IMG/VR virus record: IMGVR_UViG_3300025759_000228
Span: 1-39,772 of that record
Reading direction: 5' to 3' (one strand)
Length of the DNA: 39,772 bases
DNA from: a virus
Both the position numbers and the translations under genes were made by a program. This document shows positions 23,904 through 31,179 of this stretch, in pieces; within the stretch, counting starts at the first letter, position 1, and each line of letters starts with the position of its first letter. Under the pieces are notes generated by a model that did not search any database, was not told the DNA's origin, and was given only the letters and a program-made list of their open reading frames with translations.

Positions 23904-24922
23904 TTTATATTCTCCATTTTTATAGCTGTCTTAGCATTTATATCTGAATTGCAAGTCTTGCCTATTAAATTGCGATAGTAATTACCAGGTATACCGTCCC
24001 CAGGGCTTAATAGACACAAATTATCTTCCGTAAAAACCTCCCCTTTTCTTATATTTCTATTAGCACATATTGACCGCATTAATTTAATTCTTGACCCCTT
24101 AATCCCGTCACCATCTATAGCCGATAATGAATGATCTAATCCTATCATTTCTTGAATATAATTCACCTGTCTCCTCATGTATCTAAATTTGACTGGTGTC
24201 AAAGATCCTTTGTGATCTGACCCCTTATCTTCAGGGTCTAATGTCATGTGCTTCTCTATTACTGTTGCCCCCATACAAACCGCAATTTTAACCGCATCTA
24301 TCCCCATCGTGTGGTCCGAGTAACCTATTCTATATCGTATTCCATATTGATTCTTTAGTGTGTTTATACGAATTAATCTAGCATCACTATCTTCTGTTGG
24401 GTATTTAGACACACAGTGCATTATTGTTACGTCTTTCTTATATAGTATCTTAAGAGCCTCTGTTAACTCGAAAAAATCACACATACCTGTAGATATTATT
24501 ATTTTTTTATCCAGAGGCTTTATCCCTTCTAATAAAGGTATGTTGGTTATGTCTCTCGATGCAATCTTAATATATTCGCATTTTGGTATTATGTGCTCTC
24601 TTATTATTCTTTTGTTTAAAAGCGTTGATGAACATAATGTAATAACTACATCCACCCCTAAATCTTTCGCCCTAATACATAAGTTGTTTATATCTACCGG
24701 ATCTAACTCTAATTTCTTTCTATGATCCATGTATGTTTTTCCGTAGCTATTTGGTGAATTATAAGGTGAATTAGCCATATCATCCGTCATCTCATTATCA
24801 AGATCTCTCATGGTTAGCTTGATTGCGTTAACCTGACTCTTTGAGGCCTTCTCTATCATGTTATATGCGGTATCAATATCCCCATTATGGTTTTGCCCTA
24901 ACTCAGCTATTATGTATGTCAT
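23900..24922 (-). CDS. neuB: N-acetylneuraminate/nonulosonate synthase (NeuB family) with SAF domain
   Basis: A 340-residue synthase. It opens with the NeuB signature YIIAELGQNHNGDIDTA, and has ITLCSS, CEYIKIASRD, KKIIISTGMCDF, MHCVSKYPT, IGYSDHT and VIEKHMTLD, the conserved metal- and PEP-binding TIM-barrel segments. The C-terminal 60 residues (SICANRNIRKGEVFTEDNL then PGDGIPGNYYRNLIGK) form the SAF/antifreeze-like domain of the family. It condenses PEP with an amino-sugar (ManNAc type, or a pseudaminic or legionaminic precursor). It overlaps the zinc-motif gene upstream by 20 bases and the phosphatase by 4. Which nonulosonic acid is made cannot be told. Confidence 0.93.
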   Translation of the reverse strand: MTYIIAELGQNHNGDIDTAYNMIEKASKSQVNAIKLTMRDLDNEMTDDMANSPYNSPNSYGKTYMDHRKKLELDPVDINNLCIRAKDLGVDVVITLCSSTLLNKRIIREHIIPKCEYIKIASRDITNIPLLEGIKPLDKKIIISTGMCDFFELTEALKILYKKDVTIMHCVSKYPTEDSDARLIRINTLKNQYGIRYRIGYSDHTMGIDAVKIAVCMGATVIEKHMTLDPEDKGSDHKGSLTPVKFRYMRRQVNYIQEMIGLDHSLSAIDGDGIKGSRIKLMRSICANRNIRKGEVFTEDNLCLLSPGDGIPGNYYRNLIGKTCNSDINAKTAIKMENIK

Positions 24923-25121
24923 TTATCAACCTCACTGCTATTATTGTTATTTTTGTACTGCACTTTGCACATATATCATCATCCTTAGTGTTGACAGGCA
25001 CAAGACCCCTACAGTTCCCACAGGCCTTTTTGTATCCATTATTCCCATAAAAGAATTCATTTTCTTTTATGTTTTTTACCCACATAAAACGGGTTGCTTT
25101 TACCTCATCAACTGTCATCAT
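24903..25121 (-). CDS. Small two-CxxC zinc-binding protein
   Basis: 72 residues with Cys34-x2-Cys37 and Cys51-x2-Cys54, enough for one zinc ribbon or rubredoxin-like knuckle. The N-terminus is polar (MMTVDEVKATRFMWV) and no other motif is seen. An AGGAG lies 13 bases before the first ATG, a little far, so the second Met (25118) is an alternative. It overlaps NeuB by 20 bases and the small helical gene before it by 14. Function unknown; a nucleic-acid-binding role is possible. Confidence 0.6.
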   Translation of the reverse strand: MMTVDEVKATRFMWVKNIKENEFFYGNNGYKKACGNCRGLVPVNTKDDDICAKCSTKITIIAVRLINDIHNS

Positions 25122-25263
25122 TGCCGTTGTCTAACTCCTGTTCCTTTATTATAATCTGAAATATTTGTCTTAAATCATCTGCTATTCTTGGGTGTTTTTC
25201 TTTTAATTTTATTCTAGCTGTGTTTAGAGAGACTAATTGTCTATTTGTTATTAAATTTTTCAT
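25108..25263 (-). CDS. Small helical early protein
   Basis: 51 residues starting MKNLITNRQLVSLNTARIK. It is basic in the first half and acidic at the end (QELDNGNDDS). It starts by ATGA overlap with the preceding gene and overlaps the next one by 14 bases, both characteristic of this operon. No family is recognised. Confidence 0.5.
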   Translation of the reverse strand: MKNLITNRQLVSLNTARIKLKEKHPRIADDLRQIFQIIIKEQELDNGNDDS

Positions 25264-25466
25264 AATAAAGACTTTTTCAACCTCGCTTCCGTTAGTTTTA
25301 ATTTATTAATTCTAAAAATATAATCTGAGAATGCTTCGTCTATCTTTTCAGAATTACTTATAATATTAACTACACTATTATTGTTCATATTGATATTTAC
25401 ATTTAATGAACCAGGTAAAGAGAAAGGTGAACTTGGGTCTGGATGTAATGATATTATTTTTTTCAT
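25260..25466 (-). CDS. Hypothetical small early protein
   Basis: 68 residues. The sequence has an N-terminal strand pair (KKIISLHPDP, SLNVNINMNNNSVVNII) and a C-terminal helix (IFRINKLKLTEARLKKSLL). It directly abuts the ThyX stop (its ATG follows it), and its own stop overlaps the next start (ATGA). I see no diagnostic motif. Confidence 0.55.
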   Translation of the reverse strand: MKKIISLHPDPSSPFSLPGSLNVNINMNNNSVVNIISNSEKIDEAFSDYIFRINKLKLTEARLKKSLL

Positions 25467-26084
25467 TTAAATTAGTCCTTTTAATGTTGGTATCTCTTTA
25501 ATAAGTGTTTCTTTTATATCTAATGCTATGTCCATGTGTTCTTTCTGAGTGCCGTTACCTGTCCTTAGTTTTAGATAATGTATCCAACTACGAATCGTTC
25601 CAGACATATATAAAGTTGTTTGAGTGGATAATGGAAGTAGCGATCTTGCACATTCTTTAGCTACACCGTGCTCAATGGCTGTATTGTAAAGTTTTAAAGA
25701 CTTCTCTTGGTGATGTTTCAATACGCATTTAAACCAAGACTTCTTATCTTCTGTTAAGTCGTCATTACTCATTTGTCTATTATTAAGATCCTGACTCCTA
25801 GCTTCTTGCGTCTCGAATGACGTAGCCTCTGCATACCTTTGACTGAACTCCTGAAATGAGAAACTACGGTGTCTAAGTATCTGGGCCGATATAGCTCGAC
25901 TAGTTGTAATCTCCACACACATACTACCCATCTCAAATACAGACCAATGACCTTTGGTCATACAGTATTTTAATAGTTTAGATACATTTGGGTTATCTTG
26001 GTTTGCAGGGTTACTCACCCGTGCACAATACCCTATTACCTTCTCACATTCTGGGGTCACCCAGATTATTTTTGTTTTACTCAC
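25467..26084 (-). CDS. thyX: Flavin-dependent thymidylate synthase
   Basis: The RHRSFSFQEFSQR signature (about residues 71-83 from the chosen start) is the RHRxxSxxxxSxR motif of ThyX. Downstream, ECARSLLPLSTQTTLYMSG and HMDIALDIKE complete the fold. It makes dTMP from dUMP with methylenetetrahydrofolate and FAD. The open frame extends to ATG at 26102, but the GTG at 26084 has AGGAG 7 bases before it and gives the usual short ThyX N-terminus (SKTKIIWVTPECEKV), so it is preferred; the preceding gene's stop overlaps this region. About 205 residues. Confidence 0.93.
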   Translation of the reverse strand: MSKTKIIWVTPECEKVIGYCARVSNPANQDNPNVSKLLKYCMTKGHWSVFEMGSMCVEITTSRAISAQILRHRSFSFQEFSQRYAEATSFETQEARSQDLNNRQMSNDDLTEDKKSWFKCVLKHHQEKSLKLYNTAIEHGVAKECARSLLPLSTQTTLYMSGTIRSWIHYLKLRTGNGTQKEHMDIALDIKETLIKEIPTLKGLI

Positions 26085-26256
26085 ACTCAGACTCCTCATC
26101 AAAAAGACCTAAAACTTCCTTTTTTTGTTTATAATTCATATGTTTATATGGTGTCGTCATATCAAACATATAGTAATCATCTTTCGTTCCATCACTGTTA
26201 TATGATGTAACCATATAACATTCGTTCGGGTCTATTAAACTTATTTTTTTAAACAT
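26077..26256 (-). CDS. Small early protein upstream of ThyX
   Basis: 59 residues (MFKKISLIDPNECYMVTSYN then SDGTKDDYYMFDMTTPYKHM and a charged end LFDEESECE). It overlaps ThyX by a few bases at its 3' end, so translation is probably coupled. AAAG about 9 bases before the ATG is a weak ribosome-binding site. No family recognised. Confidence 0.5.
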   Translation of the reverse strand: MFKKISLIDPNECYMVTSYNSDGTKDDYYMFDMTTPYKHMNYKQKKEVLGLFDEESECE

Positions 26257-26260
26257 CTTT

Positions 26261-26353
26261 CTAACCCCTGACTATATAGTCTCTTGTGTCTATGCCTTCT
26301 TCTAATAAAATTAAATATTCTTCTTTAGTTATTACAATTCGTTCCTTACTCAT
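26261..26353 (-). CDS. Tiny early protein
   Basis: 30 residues, MSKERIVITKEEYLILLEEG plus IDTRDYIVRG. AAAGGA lies 9 bases before this ATG. The same frame also opens earlier at an ATG (26389) that overlaps the stop of the preceding gene as ATGA, which would give 42 residues. The content (IVITKEEYLILLEEG) looks like a real helix-forming peptide, but at this size the call is uncertain. Confidence 0.4.
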   Translation of the reverse strand: MSKERIVITKEEYLILLEEGIDTRDYIVRG

Positions 26354-26385
26354 TTCATATAATCCTTTATATGTGTCTAGTGTGT

Positions 26386-26664
26386 TCATACTAAAAACTT
26401 AGCAATTTCTATTATAGATATACTAGCGAACCCACCAGCAGCCGTTGCCATATAATCCATGGGGTCGCAGGTGTGATTCTTAGGATTTAGGTAGTCATAA
26501 ACCTCTTTCCCTATAGCTCCTGCTTGTACGGCCATTATAGATAAGGGTAAGTTACCTAATGAAACAATACCAACTAAAAAACCAACTATAAAATGACCTC
26601 TCTTGTCTTTTGCTAACTTTATCATGTGAAAATTCTCCCTTGGTGCGCTTATTAATTTATTCAT
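26386..26664 (-). CDS. Small membrane protein, YfiM/DUF2279-like pattern
   Basis: 92 residues with two or three hydrophobic segments (HFIVGFLVGIVSLGNLPLSI, SIMAVQAGAIGK, YMATAAGGFASISIIEIAKF). The pattern DKRGHFIVGF...GKEVYDYLNP...DYMATAAGG resembles small phage proteins of the YfiM/DUF2279 type (H at the start of a helix, K-E-x-Y-D, then D-x-x-A-T-x-x-G). Function unknown. It starts by ATGA overlap with the repeat-protein stop, and its stop overlaps a possible start for the next small gene. Confidence 0.5.
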   Translation of the reverse strand: MNKLISAPRENFHMIKLAKDKRGHFIVGFLVGIVSLGNLPLSIMAVQAGAIGKEVYDYLNPKNHTCDPMDYMATAAGGFASISIIEIAKFLV

Positions 26665-28166
26665 CTCTCAACCTCTTTCGTTCCATTTTGATTTTTCAAT
26701 AACCTACTATAAACGGATTGCTTGCGATCCCCGCATTGTCTGCTATCACCGCATTGTCTGCTATCCCCGCATTGTCTGCTATCCCCGAATTGCTTGCTAT
26801 AACCATATTGTCTGCTATCACCGTATTGTCTGCTATCCCCGAATTGCTTGCTATAACCATATTGTCTGCTATCACCGTATTGTCTGCTATCACCGTATTG
26901 ATGGCTGTTCCCGTATTGCTTGCTATTCCCGAATTGCTCGCTATTCTCGTATTGCTTGCTATTACCGTATTGCTCGCTATCCTCGTATTGGCAGCTGTTA
27001 CCGTATTGCTCGCTATCCCCGTATTGCTGGCTGTTCCCGCACTGCTCACTACCACCGTATTGCTCGCTATCCCCGTATTGCTGGCTATTACCGTATTGCC
27101 AGCTATTACCGTATTGCCAGCTTTTACCGTATTGCCTGCTATTACCGGATTGACTGCTATCACCGGATTGCAAACTATCATCGGATTGCTCGCTATCCCC
27201 GTATTGCTGGCTGTTACCGTATTGCTTGCTATTATCGTATTGCTCGCTATTCTCGTATTGCTTGCTATTACCGTATTGCCAGCTATTACCGTATTGCCTG
27301 CTTTTACCGTATTGCCTGCTATTACCGAATTGCTCGCTATTCTCGTATTGCTTGCTATTACCGTATTGCTCGCTATCACCGTATTGATGGCTGTTACCGG
27401 ATTGCTGGCTATTATCGTATTGCTCGCTATTCTCGTATTGCTTGCTATTACCGTATTGCCAGCTATTACCGAATTGCTCGCTATCCCCGTATTGCTGGCT
27501 ATTACCGTATTGCCAGCTATTCCCGTATTGCCTGCTGTTACCGTATTGCCTGCTTGTACCGTATTGTCTGCTATCACCGTATTGCTGGCTGTTACCGTAT
27601 TGCTTGCTATTCCCGAATTGCTCGCTATTCTCGTATTGCTTGCTATTACCGTATTGCTCGCTATCACCGTATTGATGGCTGTTACCGGATTGCTGGCTAT
27701 TATCGTATTGCCAACTATTATCGTATTGCTTGCTATCACCGGATTGCCTGCTGTTACCGGATTGCATGCTATCACCGGATTGCTGGCTATTACCGGATTG
27801 ACTACTATTACCGCATTGCCTGCTATTACCGGATTGCCTGCTATTACCGGATTGCTTGCTATTACCGTATTGCTTGCTATTACCGAATTGCCAGCTATCC
27901 CCTAATTGCCTGCTGTTCCCGTATTGCCTGCTGCTACCTTTAGCGATTGAATCCCCACTGCGTCTTGAATTCTCATAACCAACAGACTCATCAAAAAGCC
28001 AGCATGACCCTAACTGTGATAGGTTTTCTTCAGAAGCAACCCAGCCTCCCTTATCTCCTTTTTTCACATCTCCTGCAATAGTTTTAAAATCTTTCAAAGC
28101 TTCTATTCTATAAACGATAACCCCTTGCTCTAACTCTCTTGTCTCTTCTGTCAATTTGTATTTCAT
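26661..28166 (-). CDS. Long QYGNS hexapeptide-repeat protein
   Basis: A 501-residue protein. Residues 1-65 form an ordered N-terminal domain (VIVYRIEALKDFKTIAGDVKKGDKGGW and SEENLSQLGSCWLF). About 68 tandem six-residue units then follow, of the form (R/K/W/E)Q(Y/S/F)G(N/D)S, and a short unique tail. The N-terminal domain resembles that of phage and bacterial proteins with AxVYGNA hexapeptides, where the repeat is a beta-helix; here V is replaced by Q and A by S. Its last residues come from DNA read in a different frame from that of its paralogue (see findings). The stop overlaps the next gene by ATGA; the ribosome site is AGAGG. Function unknown. Confidence 0.75.
   Translation of the reverse strand: MKYKLTEETRELEQGVIVYRIEALKDFKTIAGDVKKGDKGGWVASEENLSQLGSCWLFDESVGYENSRRSGDSIAKGSSRQYGNSRQLGDSWQFGNSKQYGNSKQSGNSRQSGNSRQCGNSSQSGNSQQSGDSMQSGNSRQSGDSKQYDNSWQYDNSQQSGNSHQYGDSEQYGNSKQYENSEQFGNSKQYGNSQQYGDSRQYGTSRQYGNSRQYGNSWQYGNSQQYGDSEQFGNSWQYGNSKQYENSEQYDNSQQSGNSHQYGDSEQYGNSKQYENSEQFGNSRQYGKSRQYGNSWQYGNSKQYENSEQYDNSKQYGNSQQYGDSEQSDDSLQSGDSSQSGNSRQYGKSWQYGNSWQYGNSQQYGDSEQYGGSEQCGNSQQYGDSEQYGNSCQYEDSEQYGNSKQYENSEQFGNSKQYGNSHQYGDSRQYGDSRQYGYSKQFGDSRQYGDSRQYGYSKQFGDSRQCGDSRQCGDSRQCGDRKQSVYSRLLKNQNGTKEVER
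26710..27930 (-). repeat. 18-bp tandem array in the long repeat gene
   Basis: About 68 units of 18 bp, of the type TACGGTAATAGC plus 6 bases on the minus strand. Units vary (GGT/GGG/GGA, AAT/GAT, TAC/TTC/TCC/TGC) but keep the length, and longer blocks recur, for example KQYENSEQ(Y/F)(D/G)NS appears three times. All six frames are free of stops over long stretches. It is liable to slippage and recombination. Confidence 0.95.
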
Positions 28167-28169
28167 TTC

Positions 28170-28823
28170 TCAACCTCTCTCGTTCCATTTTAATTTGTTC
28201 AATAACCTGATATCACCAGATTGCTTGCTATCACTGAATTGCCAGCTATAACCGAATTGTCTGCTATCCCCGAATTGCTTGCTATCTCCGGATTGCCTGC
28301 TATCTCCGTATTGCCTACTATAACCGGATTGCTTACTGTTACCGGATTGCTTGCTGTTACCGGATTGCTTGCTGTTACCGGATTGCTTGCTGTTACCGGA
28401 TTGCTTGCTGTTACCGGATTGCTTGCTGTTACCGAACTGCTCGCTATAACCGTGTTGCCTGCTATAACCATATTGTCTGCTATTCCCGTATTGCCAGCTA
28501 TAACCGAATTGCTGGCTATTATCGTATTGCTGGCTATCTCCGAATTGCTGGCTATTACCGGATTGCCTGCTATTACCGTATTGCTTACTGTTACCTTTAG
28601 CGATTGAATCCTCACTGCGTCTTGAGTTCTCATAACCAACAGACTCATCAAAAAGCCAGCATGCCCCTAACTGTGATAGGTTTTCTTCAGAAGCAATCCA
28701 GCCTCCCTTATCTCCTTTTTTCACATCTCCTCCAATAGTTTTAAAATCTTTCAAAGCTTCTATTCTGTATACAATAACCCCTGGCTCTAACTCTCTTGTA
28801 TCTTCTGTCAATTTGTACTTCAT
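28170..28823 (-). CDS. Short paralogue of the QYGNS repeat protein
   Basis: 217 residues. The N-terminal ~80 residues are almost identical to the longer protein (about 8 differences such as E8D, Q14P, A31G, V43I), so the pair is a recent tandem duplication. It carries about 20 hexapeptide units, including a uniform run of KQSGNS. The C-terminus is LNKLKWNERG. It begins 3 bases after the next gene's stop with an AGAGG-type site; the paralogue follows after 3 bases. Both copies sit between Lar and the small membrane protein. Function unknown. Confidence 0.72.
   Translation of the reverse strand: MKYKLTEDTRELEPGVIVYRIEALKDFKTIGGDVKKGDKGGWIASEENLSQLGACWLFDESVGYENSRRSEDSIAKGNSKQYGNSRQSGNSQQFGDSQQYDNSQQFGYSWQYGNSRQYGYSRQHGYSEQFGNSKQSGNSKQSGNSKQSGNSKQSGNSKQSGNSKQSGYSRQYGDSRQSGDSKQFGDSRQFGYSWQFSDSKQSGDIRLLNKLKWNERG
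28212..28592 (-). repeat. 18-bp tandem array in the short repeat gene
   Basis: About 20 hexapeptide-coding units. Bases 28341-28430 are five exact 18-bp copies of ACCGGATTGCTTGCTGTT (plus-strand reading), preceded by a one-base variant. The identity shows very recent expansion, more recent than in the long paralogue. Confidence 0.95.
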
Positions 28824-28826
28824 TTT

Positions 28827-29018
28827 TCAACCTCTTTCGTTCCATGCTTGTATAATTAAACCGTGATAATCATCAACCTCCTCTGGCCCCCTGGCATTAC
28901 AGTCTGCACACTCTACCTGTGATGTACCGTAGTCACCTTCTAATATAGAAAAATTGTCATCATTGCCACAAAATGGGCATCTCTCGAAATGGTACTTATC
29001 TGATAGTTGTACTCTCAT
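28827..29018 (-). CDS. Lar-family-like restriction alleviation protein
   Basis: A 63-residue zinc-finger protein: FERCPFCGNDDNFSILEG (Cys14, Cys17), VECADCNARGPEE (Cys37, Cys40) and the C-terminal LIIQAWNERG. CPFCG followed by C-x-x-C-x-A-x-GP and an A-x-x-x-W-N-x-R end is the Lar pattern (PF14354). Lar proteins modulate host type I restriction. The start has a TAGAGGAG-like site, in the gap after the preceding gene. Being an early gene fits a role right after entry. Confidence 0.82.
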   Translation of the reverse strand: MRVQLSDKYHFERCPFCGNDDNFSILEGDYGTSQVECADCNARGPEEVDDYHGLIIQAWNERG

Positions 29019-29033
29019 TTTTCTACTCCTCTA

Positions 29034-29363
29034 TCATTCCTCAGCATGAACCGAATCTTTGAATAAATGCTTGAACTCTATGGGTTTTTCTATGTTCTCT
29101 ATTCCGTTAATTCTTAAATCTATAAGGTCTAAATCATCTTTTATTGATTTAAGAGTAGATTCTATATACTCTATTTTTCTACAGTAACCAACTATCTTTA
29201 ACTTAGTTTTATATATTTCAGTCTTATTGCTTATAGACATTTCCTCAATAAGGAAATTCCCTCTATCTTTAAAATCAGATATATATTCTTTCCCTTTCCT
29301 TTGTATCTCCATATAAAAGTGAATCATTCCGACAACTCCTAATATAGTTAAGATCTCTATCAT
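29034..29363 (-). CDS. Membrane-anchored hypothetical protein
   Basis: 109 residues with an N-terminal hydrophobic segment (residues 3-19, EILTILGVVGMIHFYM) and a long charged helical remainder with probable coiled coil (IEYIESTLKSIKDDLDLIDLR). It starts one base inside the helicase stop (29363 shared) and lies 15 bases before Lar. No family recognised. Confidence 0.6.
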   Translation of the reverse strand: MIEILTILGVVGMIHFYMEIQRKGKEYISDFKDRGNFLIEEMSISNKTEIYKTKLKIVGYCRKIEYIESTLKSIKDDLDLIDLRINGIENIEKPIEFKHLFKDSVHAEE

Positions 29364-30952
29364 TATTCTGCTCCCTTGACAAACGCCAATGCTTCTCTAC
29401 TTGTAAAATCTTTCTTCTTCAACGACCCATAAATCGCCTTATCAACTGTATTTTTAGCAAGTAAGTAAATGTAAAAAATACAATCGTGCTTACTTCCGGT
29501 AGCCCTCAATATCCGGCCTTTACTCTGGATGTGATTTTTTCTAGAGTAATCTAACTCATAAAATATACAATACCTAGCGTTAGGTAGGCTGTATCCCTCT
29601 GATTTTTGTATCTGCGCAATAAATACACGTGAATCATCATTATTAAACTTCAGATAAACTTCCTTATCCTTAGTTCTTCCATCATAAATATGGTAACCAA
29701 GATTCATCTTTTCACAAAGCTCTGCGACCCTATCTATACTCCTTGTGAATCTGCAAAATATCAAAACCTTATCTGTTATCTGACTCAAAGTTTCTTTTAA
29801 AACATCCAGCTTCTCAGTCCCTACATACTCAACCGTATCGCTATCCTTATCCACTAAATACCCTGAAGTTATTTGAGATAACCTAAGTAATCTCTCTAGT
29901 ACATTTTGAGCAACGACCTGACCACTATCTACCCCAACAATCATCTCGTCTTTCATCTGGCTGTAAAGCTTCTTGGATTTATTACTTAATACTATATCTT
30001 TAATTATAACCTGCTCATCTGGGAGGTTATCTATTACGTCCCTTATGTCAAATTTTATAGAGTTACTAGCCACCAACCTCTTGAGCTCATTTTGTTTCTT
30101 ATACCCTATAACCTGGTTAAACATTGGCTCAGTTATGATGTACCTCTCCTTAAACCTTGTAAAGTGAGGCCCGAATATTGACTGGTCTACTACCTTATAC
30201 GGCATGAATAAATCTTCATAATTATTACTTATTATTGTTCCGGTTAAACCAACCTTGATGTTTATCCCTTGCGTTGCATTATATGCATCCTTAGATCTAT
30301 TTGACGTTCTACTTTTACAATAGTGAACCTCGTCAAAAACTACCATATCATATCCTTTTTTTAAGATATCCTGACTCAACTTCCCTAGTACCTCATAATT
30401 AACAATATCAAAAAGTGTTGTTGAGTTGCTTATTAGATCTTTTCTTTTTGTGATAGACCCATAAATTATAGTGCTATCAAAGTCTGAGTGTACCTTTATC
30501 TCGTTCGCAAAGTTCCACATTATAGATGCAGGTGATACAATTAAGACCTTCTTTACTCGTCCCATGTCCCATAGCAAGGTAGCTGCGTCAATAGCTGCCT
30601 TGCTCTTCCCTGTTCCTACTCCAGCGAATATAAAGCATTTCTGTCTTTTAACTATAAGGGCAGTTATATGCTCTTGATGTTTAAACTGCTTAGTTTTGAA
30701 CTCTTTGTTTAACTTGAAGTTTTTTATTGCTCGATTTTTATTTGCGAAATACTCTGAAACTTTGGGGCACACCTCTATATCAATCCCCTCATCCTTCACC
30801 GTCTCTAGTATCTGGTTATACACCACTATAGACGGCTCAAACATCCAAGATTTATATCTTCTATTCCATCTGCCCTTTAGAGAAGCTGGTATGTCCCGTC
30901 TCTCATAAGGGCAGTCTAAGAAAATCTTGCTATCTTTACTTCTAAGTTTCAT
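29363..30952 (-). CDS. SNF2/superfamily 2 helicase
   Basis: A 529-residue helicase. The P loop is FAGVGTGKSKAA (residues 109-120), the DEVH box FDEVHYCK at 206-213, and motif III-like VGLTGT follows. The C-terminal lobe has KVLIFCRFTRSIDRV, VFIAQIQKSEGYSLPNA and the motif VI region QSKGRILRATGSKH. About 85 residues before the P loop are a separate N-terminal domain. This class is common in phage early regions and could remodel DNA-protein complexes or assist recombination and replication. It overlaps the upstream ribbon-helix-helix gene by 4 bases (ATGA). Confidence 0.9.
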   Translation of the reverse strand: MKLRSKDSKIFLDCPYERRDIPASLKGRWNRRYKSWMFEPSIVVYNQILETVKDEGIDIEVCPKVSEYFANKNRAIKNFKLNKEFKTKQFKHQEHITALIVKRQKCFIFAGVGTGKSKAAIDAATLLWDMGRVKKVLIVSPASIMWNFANEIKVHSDFDSTIIYGSITKRKDLISNSTTLFDIVNYEVLGKLSQDILKKGYDMVVFDEVHYCKSRTSNRSKDAYNATQGINIKVGLTGTIISNNYEDLFMPYKVVDQSIFGPHFTRFKERYIITEPMFNQVIGYKKQNELKRLVASNSIKFDIRDVIDNLPDEQVIIKDIVLSNKSKKLYSQMKDEMIVGVDSGQVVAQNVLERLLRLSQITSGYLVDKDSDTVEYVGTEKLDVLKETLSQITDKVLIFCRFTRSIDRVAELCEKMNLGYHIYDGRTKDKEVYLKFNNDDSRVFIAQIQKSEGYSLPNARYCIFYELDYSRKNHIQSKGRILRATGSKHDCIFYIYLLAKNTVDKAIYGSLKKKDFTSREALAFVKGAE

Positions 30953-31167
30953 CTTTGTCGCTTAACAGTTCTTGGCTTTCGGAAATACACATCTTCCTCA
31001 ACCTCCTGAATAACAGGCTCCTGGTTTATATTCTCTAATACAACCATCTTTGAATATGTAGCCATAGGCATATCATACGACTTAGCCTTTTCTTTCAACT
31101 TCTCATGGTCTTCCTGGGTGAATGACAGGTGTACTATTTTATTTGTATCTAATTTTTTATTTTTCAA
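30949..31167 (-). CDS. Ribbon-helix-helix protein
   Basis: 72 residues. The strand KIVHLSFTQEDH is followed by the helix EKLKEKAKSYD and then the MPMATYSKMVVLE helix, the ribbon-helix-helix order; the tail is acidic then basic (EEDVYFRKPRTVKRQR). It sits directly upstream of the helicase (ATGA overlap) and 12 bases after the ssDNA-binding candidate. It is one of three such small regulators in the early unit. Confidence 0.65.
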   Translation of the reverse strand: MKNKKLDTNKIVHLSFTQEDHEKLKEKAKSYDMPMATYSKMVVLENINQEPVIQEVEEDVYFRKPRTVKRQR

Positions 31168-31179
31168 TTTACGCTCCCA

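Noticed and set aside
26718-27905. Long plus-strand open frame opposite the repeat gene
   Set aside because: It exists because the 18-bp repeat has no stop in several frames. It has no ribosome site, runs against the operon and reads as monotonous LAITVL units.
26710-28592. CRISPR array appearance of the repeats
   Set aside because: Units are contiguous 18-bp coding repeats in frame, with no unique spacers and no cas genes.
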